From the NCBI RefSeq assembly GCF_000515215.1, contig NZ_KI911557.1:682001-746000 (forward strand): 64,000 nt of DNA, written 5' to 3'. The position numbers and the translations under genes are program-made. The DNA comes from Methylomonas sp. 11b (GTDB lineage: Bacteria; Pseudomonadota; Gammaproteobacteria; Methylococcales; Methylomonadaceae). A model generated the notes under the pieces. That model saw only the letters and a program-made list of their open reading frames with translations, searched no databases and was not told where the DNA came from. This document shows positions 35,811-44,795 of this stretch, in pieces; the stretch's first letter is position 1; each line of letters begins with the position of its first letter.

Positions 35811-36719
35811 ATGAATACAGTGCATGACTTGAGGCGTATAGATTTGAACCTGCTGGTGGTTCTGGACGCACTTTTAGAAGAGCGGCACATCTCGCGCGCG
35901 GCAACTCGATTAGCAATGACGCAGCCGGCGGTTAGCCATGCACTCAATCGCCTGCGCGATCTCATAGGCGATCCATTATTAGTGCGGGTCGGCAATGAAA
36001 TGCGCTTAACGGCTAAAGCAGCAGCCTTGCTAAGGCCGTTAGCCGATGCCCTGACTCATGTCCGCAATGTCGTCATGTCAGAACCGTTTTCGCCTGAAAA
36101 TTGCCAGAGAACCTTTCGCCTGGGCATGTCTGATTATGGCTCTGCAGTTGTCCTGCCAGGGCTGTTGCAGCGTCTTCGCGCCGAGGCTCCGGGTGTTAAT
36201 CTGGTTGTGACCCAATCATCGCGACTGGAGATGTTGCGACAAGTGACGGAAAGCGAATTGGACGGTGCAATTGGTGTGTTTCCGATGATGCCGGAGGAAC
36301 TGGAAAGCGATACTCTTTTTCAAGAACGCTTTGTGTTGGTAACGGATCGCCGCAATCTAACGGAGCAAAACGGCCTATCGCTTAGCCATTACCTTGAGGC
36401 CCCGCATATCCATGTTTCGGTGCAAGCCATGCACCACAGCCATGTCGATAAGGCTCTGGCCGCGCTCGGAGCGCAACGCCGCATAGCGGTGCTGGTGCCG
36501 CATTTTACGGTTGCCGCCGACTTATTGGTCGGAACGGATTTGTTGCTAACCATTGCCGCGCGCGCCATCAATATGGAAAAAATCTCCCCCGACTTAGTTG
36601 TCTTGGAGCCGCCGTTCGCAATACCCGGCTTCGACTTCGTATCGATCTGGCGTGCGGGAGCCGACCGGAATCTCGAACTGACCTGGCTGCGCTCAAGCAT
36701 CAGGGCTATCGGGTTGTGA
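35811..36719 (+). CDS. LysR family transcriptional regulator
   Basis: A 302-residue LysR protein of the NodD/PA0477-like branch. The winged HTH occupies residues 1-65 (LRRIDLNLLVVLDALLEERH, AATRLAMTQPAVSHALNRLR), followed by a periplasmic-binding-like effector domain (TFRLGMSDYGSAVVLPGLL). It is transcribed away from the VOC-EamA operon across 76 bases, the usual LysR layout. The effector is unknown. Confidence 0.9.
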   Translation: MNTVHDLRRIDLNLLVVLDALLEERHISRAATRLAMTQPAVSHALNRLRDLIGDPLLVRVGNEMRLTAKAAALLRPLADALTHVRNVVMSEPFSPENCQRTFRLGMSDYGSAVVLPGLLQRLRAEAPGVNLVVTQSSRLEMLRQVTESELDGAIGVFPMMPEELESDTLFQERFVLVTDRRNLTEQNGLSLSHYLEAPHIHVSVQAMHHSHVDKALAALGAQRRIAVLVPHFTVAADLLVGTDLLLTIAARAINMEKISPDLVVLEPPFAIPGFDFVSIWRAGADRNLELTWLRSSIRAIGL

Positions 36720-36751
36720 GGCACGCTGTAGAAAGCAAAAGACTTGCATCG

Positions 36752-37189
36752 TCAGGCCTCAGCGCGGGCCTTGATGGCTAGATTCATCGCTTCAAAGCCC
36801 ATTTTGGTATCTTTCTCAAGGCTCTTTTTGAATAACGGCACCAGCAAGCCGCTGAAACGCTCGCTCTGCGTAAAGCGGATGCGTCTGTCTGCGATAGACT
36901 CAATGACAAACCGATGTTCGCCATCGAAGAGATTGGGAAACAAGAAATGTCCCAGCCAGCGTAGTTCCTTTCCCGGTTCGACAGCCAAAACGCGCGGCCG
37001 AAACGTCATCGCTTTTCCACCATACGGTTGAATGTGCACTTTAAGCCGCGCATCCAGTTTTACTTCACCGTCTATGTTGAGAATAAACGGATTCCATTCC
37101 GGATAAACCGGGAACTCGGTAAGAATGGACCAGACGTGTTCCGGCTCGGCAGCTATTTCGATTTCAGTATGTAACCGATAGGTATTCAT
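36752..37189 (-). CDS. SRPBCC domain protein
   Basis: A 145-residue START/Bet v1-like (SRPBCC) ligand-binding protein. YRLHTEIEIAAEPEHVWSIL and FPVYPEWNPFILNIDGEVKL are the family start, and RIRFTQSERFSGLLVPLFKK the C-terminal helix region. Its ligand or reaction is unknown. It lies 25 bases downstream of the isochorismatase-like gene on the same strand. Confidence 0.82.
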   Translation of the reverse strand: MNTYRLHTEIEIAAEPEHVWSILTEFPVYPEWNPFILNIDGEVKLDARLKVHIQPYGGKAMTFRPRVLAVEPGKELRWLGHFLFPNLFDGEHRFVIESIADRRIRFTQSERFSGLLVPLFKKSLEKDTKMGFEAMNLAIKARAEA

Positions 37190-37214
37190 GGGCTTTCTCT
37201 GAAGTTAACGTGGT

Positions 37215-37766
37215 TTAAGTAAAATCGGTCAATATTTCGTCCGTGCCTCTAACCTTGCAGAACTCGCCGTCAAGGCTGGCCAAATGCACGTTATGGATGG
37301 CGTCAGCGGAGATATTGACGCCGTCGAGCCCACGGCGATTAAAAGTGGCGGTCGCGTCGGACACAAGTATGGTTTCATAGCCGAGATTGCCCGCCATGCG
37401 GGTTGTGGTGGAGACGCAATGGTCGGTGGTGAAACCCGCGATGATAAGGTTATGTATGCCGTGTTCTTTAAGAAACTGATCCAGACCCGTTCCAATGAAA
37501 GCACTATTCACCTGCTTGCCGAAGACCGGTTCGCCGTCCGTGGGTTTGGCTTCCGGTTTGAAATCGCAGCCAGGTTGATCCGGCGCTAACGGCGAATCTG
37601 CGGTGGTGGAAAGGTGTTGAATATGGATTATCGGTAACGACAATGTTCGCCAACGCGCCAGCAGCCGGGCAATGTTCCGTTCTGCATCGGGGTTATTTCT
37701 GATGCCCCATTTCGGGTGATCAAAACCCTGCTGCACATCAATTAAAATTAAAGCCGTTCGTTTCAT
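37215..37766 (-). CDS. Isochorismatase-family cysteine hydrolase
   Basis: A 183-residue cysteine hydrolase with the family triad: Asp10 (LILIDVQQGF), Lys84 (VFGKQVNSAF) and Cys117 (GFTTDHCVSTT). The family includes isochorismatases, nicotinamidases and amidases; the HCVSTT motif is of the general hydrolase type and the substrate cannot be assigned. The 161-base stretch upstream to the MerR gene has no other gene. Confidence 0.85.
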   Translation of the reverse strand: MKRTALILIDVQQGFDHPKWGIRNNPDAERNIARLLARWRTLSLPIIHIQHLSTTADSPLAPDQPGCDFKPEAKPTDGEPVFGKQVNSAFIGTGLDQFLKEHGIHNLIIAGFTTDHCVSTTTRMAGNLGYETILVSDATATFNRRGLDGVNISADAIHNVHLASLDGEFCKVRGTDEILTDFT

Positions 37767-37927
37767 AGGATACTCAGTTATTTAGCATTAAAAAAACCGT
37801 GATATAGAACCTCGGGTTACGATTTTCTAATCCGAGAGTAAGCACCGATTTAGAAGCGATCACATATGGCACATGTTAATACCCTAAACAATCAGTAAAG
37901 CCGAGCTGAGATAATCGCACTCATCAC

Positions 37928-38344
37928 TTAAATTTTGTCCTTCAATTTATTTGGCTGCCGGAACCGATGTTTACCCGCAACTCGGAGGAGGCGACGAAAT
38001 TTTGGACATTCAAAATGGCTCGGCGCATTGCAGACCGCTGCATGGCGAAGTCCATCACGCATAGCCGTCAGTTCATTAATTTTTCTATCCAACTCATCCG
38101 CCTTGGCCAAAAGCAAAGTTCTATCGATGTCAGGCCCTTCAGGGGTAAACATCTCGCCGATCTCATCAAGCGAGAAACCGGCACCGCGCGCCAAAGCAAT
38201 TAATGCCAGACGCTCCAACACATCGCCACTGAATATACGGCGCAACCCTATTCGCCCTGTAGACCGAATCAATCCTTTCTCTTCATAAAAACGCAACGTG
38301 GAGGCCGGTAATCCCGATGCCTTAGTAACCTCAGTAATATCCAT
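37928..38344 (-). CDS. MerR family transcriptional regulator
   Basis: A 138-residue MerR protein. The HTH MDITEVTKASGLPASTLRFY and the coupling segment ALARGAGFSLDEIGEMF resemble SoxR and its relatives. The C-terminal end has two cysteines (CNAPSHFEC) but not the four-cysteine [2Fe-2S] motif of SoxR, so the inducer differs. It is divergent from tpm, and a SoxR-like operator lies between them. Confidence 0.88.
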   Translation of the reverse strand: MDITEVTKASGLPASTLRFYEEKGLIRSTGRIGLRRIFSGDVLERLALIALARGAGFSLDEIGEMFTPEGPDIDRTLLLAKADELDRKINELTAMRDGLRHAAVCNAPSHFECPKFRRLLRVAGKHRFRQPNKLKDKI

Positions 38345-38368
38345 ACATTTTCCTGTTGAAATTAATGC

Positions 38369-38399
38369 TTGACCTCAAGTTGACTTGAATTTTTATCCT
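38369..38399 (+). promoter_or_regulatory. MerR-type operator-promoter for tpm
   Basis: TTGACC, a 19-base spacer and TATCCT. The spacer holds the dyad CTCAAGTTGACTTGAA, close to the SoxR operator (CCTCAAGTTAACTTGAGG). The long spacer is typical of MerR-family promoters. It lies between the MerR gene and tpm, reading toward tpm. Confidence 0.65.
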
Positions 38400-38481
38400 A
38401 GGCTCGAAAATAACGGTTTTTCAAGACTGAAACACCAAATAAATGTTGAATTTTAATAGGCTAATGATTTAAGGAGTCGAG

Positions 38482-39126
38482 ATGGAAGCAAGTTTCTGGC
38501 ATCAAAAATGGGAACGCGGTGAGATTGCATTTCATGAAAGCGAGGCAAACCAACATCTGGTCGCGCATTTTAAAGAATTACATCTGAAAAAAGGCAGTCG
38601 CGTGTTTCTGCCGTTGTGCGGTAAGACCAGGGATATAGCGTGGTTGCTTAGCAGAGGTTATCGAGTGGCTGGCGCGGAATTGAGCAAACTCGCCGTTAGC
38701 GAGTTGTTCAATGAACTTGGCTTAGAGCCAAAAACCTTTAAGGCTGGAAAATTGACCCAATACAGTGCTAAAGACATAGACATATTCGTCGGTGATATTT
38801 TCGACGTGTCTACCGAGCTTCTTGGTGCCATAAACGCGATATACGATCGAGCGGCCTTAGTTGCCCTGCCATCCGGCTTACGGGAGCGCTATACGTCGCA
38901 TCTGATGAACATAAGTGGCACGGCAGCGCAGTTACTGATTACTTATGAATACGACCAACTGCAGATGGATGGGCCTCCGTTTTCAGTGACCGAAAACGAA
39001 GTAAAGCATCATTATGAGGCTGCTTACCGACTGAAGTCTGTTGAATGCAAGAATGTTGAAGGCGGATTGAAGGGCGAAGTTGCAGCAACGGAGACCGTCT
39101 GGTTACTCCAAAACGCTAATAAATAG
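38482..39126 (+). CDS. tpm: Thiopurine S-methyltransferase
   Basis: A 214-residue TPMT family protein. MEASFWHQKWERGEIAFHES is the classic start, and KGSRVFLPLCGKTRDIAWLL and RVAGAELSKLAVSELF are the SAM-binding parts. Bacterial TPMTs methylate selenium and tellurium oxyanions as well as thiols, a detoxification role that fits the neighbourhood. An AGGAG site precedes the ATG. The TauE-type permease starts 11 bases later. Confidence 0.92.
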   Translation: MEASFWHQKWERGEIAFHESEANQHLVAHFKELHLKKGSRVFLPLCGKTRDIAWLLSRGYRVAGAELSKLAVSELFNELGLEPKTFKAGKLTQYSAKDIDIFVGDIFDVSTELLGAINAIYDRAALVALPSGLRERYTSHLMNISGTAAQLLITYEYDQLQMDGPPFSVTENEVKHHYEAAYRLKSVECKNVEGGLKGEVAATETVWLLQNANK

Positions 39127-39137
39127 GTTGGTTTATC

Positions 39138-39941
39138 ATGCCGGGTGTTGAATGGATATCGTTGTATCTTGTGCTGGGTGCTTTGGCGGGCTTTATCGCG
39201 GGCTTACTGGGACTTGGTGGCGGCGGAATTCTGGTTCCTTTTCTGTCATCCATTTTTCTTTACCAAGGTACTAGCGTAGAAAAAGTAGTTCATGTGGCAT
39301 TGGGAACGTCATTGGCTTGCATGATTATTTCTTCAGCCGCAAGCGTCCACGCACATGTTTCACGAAACGCGGTTGACTGGCAGATCGTTCGCGGAATGTC
39401 TCCGGGAATCATCCTTGGTTCTATTCTGACTACCCAGTTGGCCGCTAACTTTAGCGCAGCCTATATTGCCCTGTTTTTTGCGCTGTTTATGGCGATTGTA
39501 GCGGTGCAAATGTTTATGAATTGGCAGCCCAACCCCCGTCAAATGTCGATGAGCTTCCGCGGACTGGCTACGGCTGGAGTGTGTATCGGATCAGTATCAA
39601 CACTTGCTGCAGTGGGTGGAGGTTTTCTGACTATTGGCTACTTGGTATATAGGAATGTGGCTATAAAAAAAGCCATTGGTTCCTCGGCGGCAATTGGATT
39701 ACCTATCGCTGTCACGGGCACAATTGGTTACATGATTAGCGGCTGGTATGAGACATTAAGCAACCCCTATGTCATTGGGTTTATAAATGTGCCAGCATTT
39801 TTAGCGATCTCTACCGCTAGCGCTATTGTCACCCCCTGCGGCGTTGCCTGCTCCCATAGACTGCCAGTAAATTATTTGAAAAAGGTATTCGCTATTATTT
39901 CGCTGATTTTGAGTATAACGATGCTAGTTTCGCTCGTTTAA
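39138..39941 (+). CDS. TauE/SafE (TSUP) family permease
   Basis: A 267-residue membrane protein with about eight hydrophobic segments. AGFIAGLLGLGGGGILVPFL and STLAAVGGGFLTIGYL are the two repeated Gly-rich family motifs. TSUP proteins move sulfite, sulfoacetate or other organic anions. Cotranscription with tpm suggests export or uptake of a sulfur or chalcogen compound, which is inference. Confidence 0.88.
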   Translation: MPGVEWISLYLVLGALAGFIAGLLGLGGGGILVPFLSSIFLYQGTSVEKVVHVALGTSLACMIISSAASVHAHVSRNAVDWQIVRGMSPGIILGSILTTQLAANFSAAYIALFFALFMAIVAVQMFMNWQPNPRQMSMSFRGLATAGVCIGSVSTLAAVGGGFLTIGYLVYRNVAIKKAIGSSAAIGLPIAVTGTIGYMISGWYETLSNPYVIGFINVPAFLAISTASAIVTPCGVACSHRLPVNYLKKVFAIISLILSITMLVSLV

Positions 39942-39942
39942 T

Positions 39943-40329
39943 ATGGGGATAGATATTATGCTCAACATTGCGATAACCAGGGGCGAAAATTGGTCCGATA
40001 AAGGATTTATTGGTTATGACGAACGTTATCGGTTGGTGGCTTTAGCGCACATTTGCTATTTTACAGAAACTCCTAATCGTTTGTTGATGGCCGATTGGAT
40101 GAGATCACCAACGGCTGCTTTGTGGCCCTCAAATTCTCAGAATCAAGATATTTCTGACTGGCCGGTTTGGAGAAACGTGACGGACCTGAATGGGTCGAGA
40201 CCGATATTACACACGCACTCCTCTACCAGCAAGACATCGCCAACTTGGGCCGCCGGAATAAACCGCAGGTCTTTGACCGGGCCTTGCCATTGGATATATT
40301 CGATGTCGGCAAACCACGGCTGCGTATAG
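39943..40329 (+). CDS. Possible small ORF after the TauE gene
   Basis: An open frame of 128 codons beginning one base past the TauE stop (MGIDIMLNIAITRGENWSDK). The first 65 codons cover otherwise empty DNA; the rest overlaps the reverse-strand HAD remnant and is probably noise. I do not recognise it. It is listed because of its tight position behind the permease, but it may not be a gene. Confidence 0.2.
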   Translation: MGIDIMLNIAITRGENWSDKGFIGYDERYRLVALAHICYFTETPNRLLMADWMRSPTAALWPSNSQNQDISDWPVWRNVTDLNGSRPILHTHSSTSKTSPTWAAGINRRSLTGPCHWIYSMSANHGCV

Positions 40330-40527
40330 TCGTCTTCGACCAGCCGTTTAGCAATCGGTCTAAATCTCGTCTCTTCCACCGCAGTGAAGACCACAATTCG
40401 CGGAAACCAGTCTTTTACCCTGCGTTAAAAAATGTCTGAGTCCGGGCTGGGGAATTTGGCTGTAAGCGGTCGAGATCAGCGTGCCTTCCAGGTCTAGGGC
40501 TAAAATGGTCGGTCGTACGATAGGCAT
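40143..40527 (-). pseudogene. HAD-type phosphatase remnant, frameshifted
   Basis: From the ATG at 40527 the reverse strand reads MPIVRPTILALDLEGTLIST up to GLRHFL, the nucleophile region of a HAD phosphatase. The frame then shifts near 40415, after which KDWFPRIVVFTAVEETRFRP and VKDLRFIPAAQVGDVLLVEE continue in another frame. The C-terminal end beyond VEE looks eroded too. It is therefore a broken copy. The 40528-40914 stretch before it shows nothing I can identify. Confidence 0.65.
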
Positions 40528-40914
40528 GCGCATCCACAGTTGCGGCGAATCAGCGCTAAAAGCCGGTGCGGCCCATTTATCGAGCTCCAGGGTTGACGGT
40601 TGCGCTTATTTTCCCAGCAACCAGGCTTTTTTCCGGCTCGTTTTCCAAAATAACCAGAAGATTTTAGCGCCTGACTGAAAGGTTGCTGTTCCGAGCGATA
40701 TCGTTCGCGCAAAAAGCTGCAACGATTTGATCGTTGAACCGAATTATTGAAGAAATTTTGTCGAGCGGCGGCGTAAAAGGCCGTTTCGGTAAATTGCTTG
40801 GTAGTTGCGGCTCGGCGCTAAAACGCCGGCGAAAATAAGGCCGGCGATTCAGTTCCGAGAAACAATGATGCTGAAATTTTCTTGGGATTGCTTGCAAATC
40901 GCCGGGTTTCCCGA

Positions 40915-42849
40915 CTATTTCAAGCCGTATACCTTCAACTGACTGCAAACCGGTAATTGATTGTCCGGCGCGGTGCAGTCGGAAGTACCGACCCGATAAA
41001 TCATCACATACACCCGGCCATTTGCCACGACTGGTGGAATCATCCGCGACATCTTGCCTAAGCCGCCGTTATTGTCGTCGCCGGTGCGAAATAAGCGTTT
41101 CAACTTATTACCCGGCTCTATCGTGGTCGCGTCGTAGGCAATCAGCTGACCTTCGGCGAATTCCTTGTTGGCATCGCCGAATTTGGAAAATACCGCCCAG
41201 ACGATAGCCGAATCAAAATCGATGGCGGGTGCAAAATTAGTGCTTGCGGACGGCTTGCCGGAGACCATCAACAGACCGCCGGGCATGCCGCCGGGCGATT
41301 CGACGCCCACCGAGGCCAGATCCTCAGCTTCGGCACGGAAGCTTGGTAAATTACCGTCCACGGTGGAAAAATTATAGGTTTTCAAACGCGAGTTTTCACC
41401 CCAGACATAGACGATGCCGCCGCTCTGATCGCGTTGCGCCAAGGCCAGAGAATGGATGTGGTGCATTTTATTGTTTTCCGGGTCGCCGCATGGCACGAAC
41501 CAGCCGTGATCGCTATGCCCGGATGCTGGGCACGGTAGGCTACGATTCAGATGCTGGGCCCGATCCCAATTTTCCTGAACGCCGCCCGCGAAGTAGGTTG
41601 CCACCAACGGCGGTTTGGACATCAATTGATTGAAGCGGTCGTTCCTGCCCAAATTAAGTTTGTCCAAGGAATAAATGATGCCGTCCTTGGTACCTTGCAA
41701 CAGCAGCCGGGAGCCCGGCACCAGCATCGGCCCGGCCGCGCCGAAATCCCAGTCGGCGCCCGCAGCATGCGCCTGGGCCCGGCCGCAGGAAACTTCGGAA
41801 TTATTGTCGCTCCAGAGGCACTTATCGCCGGCAACGCGCTCATCCAGAAACGCCTTGTAAAAATCCACCTTTTCCAGTTCGGGCCGGGCCCCGACAACGC
41901 TGGGTTTGAAGCGGAGTTTGATCATGCTTTCAGCCAGATCGACATCGCCGTTATTTGAAGTGCCGTTGGAGGTGGCGACATAAATCATGTCGTCTTCGGT
42001 GACCGGCGCACCGCCGGCATGCCAGATGCCGGCACCCCAGGAATTGAATGAGGTGGCGCAAAATATCGCGGCTTGTTTGGAAAAACCGGCTTGGCCGAGC
42101 AAGGCTCTAGTGTCGTAAGCCACCACGAAACCATGCGGATTTTTCCTGCCGCCCATCAGAGATTCGCCGTTGGCGGCAAATGCCATGACCAAGCCGTTGT
42201 TCTCTGTCAATGCCAGTCCGGCGCGCAGCTTGGGATAGACATATTGCCTGGTTTGATTGTTTTGCTTATATGTCGCGCCGGCGTCGTTAAACCAGCAGCC
42301 GTTGCCTTCCTGCGACTTACCGAAGATACGCACTGGTTTACTTTTTTGACTGCCGTTTAGCGGATTTAAGGCATACACCCAGTAATCGCGGAACCGGTTG
42401 TCGTTGTTTTTCTTTTGCCAGGACGCGACAAACAACGTGTTGCTGGCCGGATCGATAATCGGCGTGGCGGAAATACCCCAGGTTGGCGTGTGCTTCCACA
42501 TGTCCATGTCTTGCGAGCTGATCTCGGGGCCGAGTTTAACTTTATAGACTGTGTCGTTGGTGCGGGCGTTGATACCGATCACTTCGTTCTTCATCGTGGT
42601 GATGATCACTAAATCATCGGCGCCAGCGCCATTTTCGATTACCAAGGGCTGGGTTTCGACTTTGGCGTTGAAATCGTAAGTACGCAGCAGACCGAACTGC
42701 TCCGAATTCACGTTAGTCTTATTAAGCGTGAGCTCTTGATTGTTGGCTGCGGTACGAAAATTATTGCCGGCGCGTTGTGTCACGCTAACCGCGAGCGCGG
42801 TATTAATCCAAAAAACCGTACAGATAAAACCCAATTGCAGCAATTTCAT
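40915..42849 (-). CDS. Exported PQQ-type beta-propeller repeat protein
   Basis: A 644-residue exported protein. The ATG at 42849 follows a GGGGAG site and starts a signal peptide (MKLLQLGFICTVFWINTALA). The body has propeller blades of the PQQ-like type (DDLVIITTMKNEVIGINART, NTLFVASWQKKNN, YWVYALNPLNG, DGIIYSLDKLNLG) but no clear quinoprotein dehydrogenase active site, so a structural or binding role is as likely as catalysis. Several cysteines (GNGCWFND, DKCLWSD, VSCGRAQ) suggest disulfides. It appears to be a single gene. Confidence 0.78.
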   Translation of the reverse strand: MKLLQLGFICTVFWINTALAVSVTQRAGNNFRTAANNQELTLNKTNVNSEQFGLLRTYDFNAKVETQPLVIENGAGADDLVIITTMKNEVIGINARTNDTVYKVKLGPEISSQDMDMWKHTPTWGISATPIIDPASNTLFVASWQKKNNDNRFRDYWVYALNPLNGSQKSKPVRIFGKSQEGNGCWFNDAGATYKQNNQTRQYVYPKLRAGLALTENNGLVMAFAANGESLMGGRKNPHGFVVAYDTRALLGQAGFSKQAAIFCATSFNSWGAGIWHAGGAPVTEDDMIYVATSNGTSNNGDVDLAESMIKLRFKPSVVGARPELEKVDFYKAFLDERVAGDKCLWSDNNSEVSCGRAQAHAAGADWDFGAAGPMLVPGSRLLLQGTKDGIIYSLDKLNLGRNDRFNQLMSKPPLVATYFAGGVQENWDRAQHLNRSLPCPASGHSDHGWFVPCGDPENNKMHHIHSLALAQRDQSGGIVYVWGENSRLKTYNFSTVDGNLPSFRAEAEDLASVGVESPGGMPGGLLMVSGKPSASTNFAPAIDFDSAIVWAVFSKFGDANKEFAEGQLIAYDATTIEPGNKLKRLFRTGDDNNGGLGKMSRMIPPVVANGRVYVMIYRVGTSDCTAPDNQLPVCSQLKVYGLK

Positions 42850-43137
42850 GGCTCGCTCTCCCCAGTTGAATGTCAACTGAGCCTAGAGCCAGAGCAAGGA
42901 TGTTGTCAAGCCCTTTATAAATAAGGTATTTAACGGTTTTGGCTTGATGATTTACTGTTCCTCAAGCAATTAACTCACCGCCCGCTTGGTGGATGAATGA
43001 CTAACGTAGGGTTTTGCTAAGTGACTAACCGGCGCTCTCAGCCAAAACCTGCCCAATAGCTGTTAAGCGCCTAGGCAAGTTTTTGTAGTAATCTAGTTTC
43101 AACGCGTAAATCCCGATTACGGCGAGGTGAGAATGTC

Positions 43138-44643
43138 ATGGATATAAAGCTGCCTTTAGATGCCAAACTGGTCATGGCCTTGAGCAAATCGAGCGCTTCG
43201 ATTACAGAGCTAAAACTGAATCAAGTGCTGGACGCCAAAATCATCACCAATCAATTCATGCTGAATACCTTGACGGTCAGCGTTGCCGATAAAACCATGA
43301 CTTTGCAGAGCCAACAGGCATTGGCTTTGCAACCCGGCCAGACCTTGCAGTTGCAAGTGGTGAAACTTTTGCCGACACCGGAGTTAAAAATTATCGCTCC
43401 GCCACTATCGCAAGCGCCGAATACGTCAAGCTTAGCAGCGCCCGAAGCACAACTACTTAAATTACTGCCCTCTCCGACCCCGACCGCGACATCAACTGCA
43501 CCGCCACCCGGCAATCCGTTGGCGACATTAAACCCCGGTGACCATGTACAGGCGCAGGTTTTAAATATCGGCAAACATACCCTAACGGTGCAACTGACGC
43601 CGGTGCCGGGTGATGCCAAGCAATCCCAAAGCAGCGCGTTGCCAGGCGGCGAAAACCAAGTGGTGCTGGATAGCAAGCAATTGCAATGGAGCGATCCGCT
43701 GGCTAAATCCGCGTTAACTGTCGGTAGCCGCATCGATTTACAAATGCTCAAGAGCGGCGAGCCTCCGGTGCTTAGCGCGTCTTTACCTGCGCTTTCTATT
43801 GACGAACACATCGCGACGGTGTTTAAACAGTTGTTGCCCGTTCAAGTACCGTCACAACAATTGCTGGAGCAACTGGCGCCTTTGATACAGCCTGCCGAAA
43901 ACGATAAAACCGTAGGCGAATTACTCAAGCAACTGGCCCGCGAAATATTGCAGCATATTCCGGACAAAACCAAGCTGTTCGAACCGGCCACGCTAAAGCA
44001 AGCCATCGCCCAGTCCGGTCTGTTTATGGAACGCAATTTGGTCGACGCGGAGGCAAACCAGCAAGTGCCAATGTTGCAGGACGATTTTAAATTAAAATTG
44101 AGCAAGCTGATTGCACAGCTAGGCTTGGAACTGGCTATGCCTAAGGACGAAAGTGCGGCGCAGCAGACTGCAAGCGAAATACTGAAAGAAACCTTGCAAA
44201 AAGCCCAGGGCAATCTGGCCAAATTAACCTTGGATCAACTAAGCTCGCTGCCCAGGGATGATTCGCCCAAACATGTCTGGATACTGGAATTACCGTTCTT
44301 TAATAAAGCCTCACCGGAAACGCTGCAACTGATGGTGGAACAAGATAAACAAGCCAACAGTGAGAACGGCCAAAAGAACTGGGTAGTGAGCATTACCATT
44401 ACCCCTCCCGAACTTGCTACAATACATTGCAAGGTCTCCTGTTACGACGGCAGTATTAATACCCGGTTCTGGAGTGAGTCCACCAGCACCGTGGATAAAA
44501 TTAATGCGCGTCTGGATTATTTAAGACAACAGTTCGAACAAAAAGGATTAAAACCCGGATTTATGGATGTTCAACAAGGAAAACCCACGCAAACCAATCC
44601 GCAAACGCTCCCGCCGCAAAGCCTGTTGAGCGAAAAAGTCTGA
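43138..44643 (+). CDS. FliK-like flagellar hook-length control protein
   Basis: A 501-residue protein with a Pro/Thr/Gln-rich, low-complexity N-terminal half and a C-terminal Flg_hook-like domain (about 395-490; VVSITITPPELATIHCKVSC, DKINARLDYLRQQFEQKGL). FliK-type proteins measure hook length and switch export specificity. No other flagellar gene is in the window, so it is an isolated copy, as also found elsewhere. A GGCGAGGTGAGAATGTC leader precedes the ATG. Confidence 0.72.
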   Translation: MDIKLPLDAKLVMALSKSSASITELKLNQVLDAKIITNQFMLNTLTVSVADKTMTLQSQQALALQPGQTLQLQVVKLLPTPELKIIAPPLSQAPNTSSLAAPEAQLLKLLPSPTPTATSTAPPPGNPLATLNPGDHVQAQVLNIGKHTLTVQLTPVPGDAKQSQSSALPGGENQVVLDSKQLQWSDPLAKSALTVGSRIDLQMLKSGEPPVLSASLPALSIDEHIATVFKQLLPVQVPSQQLLEQLAPLIQPAENDKTVGELLKQLAREILQHIPDKTKLFEPATLKQAIAQSGLFMERNLVDAEANQQVPMLQDDFKLKLSKLIAQLGLELAMPKDESAAQQTASEILKETLQKAQGNLAKLTLDQLSSLPRDDSPKHVWILELPFFNKASPETLQLMVEQDKQANSENGQKNWVVSITITPPELATIHCKVSCYDGSINTRFWSESTSTVDKINARLDYLRQQFEQKGLKPGFMDVQQGKPTQTNPQTLPPQSLLSEKV

Positions 44644-44795
44644 TACCGGGCCGGAATATTGCAATTGGATAAACAAATCTACCGCGAACGGGCAAACACC
44701 CTTACCGCAACTATTTATTCGCCCAACCAGGCATTAAGCTGCCGCGGTTGCCGGAACAATTTCTTACACTAGCCGATGCTATGGAGAATTAAAGC

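Noticed and set aside
40664..40948. 94-codon reverse frame beside the HAD remnant
   Set aside because: It overlaps the end of the propeller gene, lacks any known motif, and its composition looks like a chance frame.
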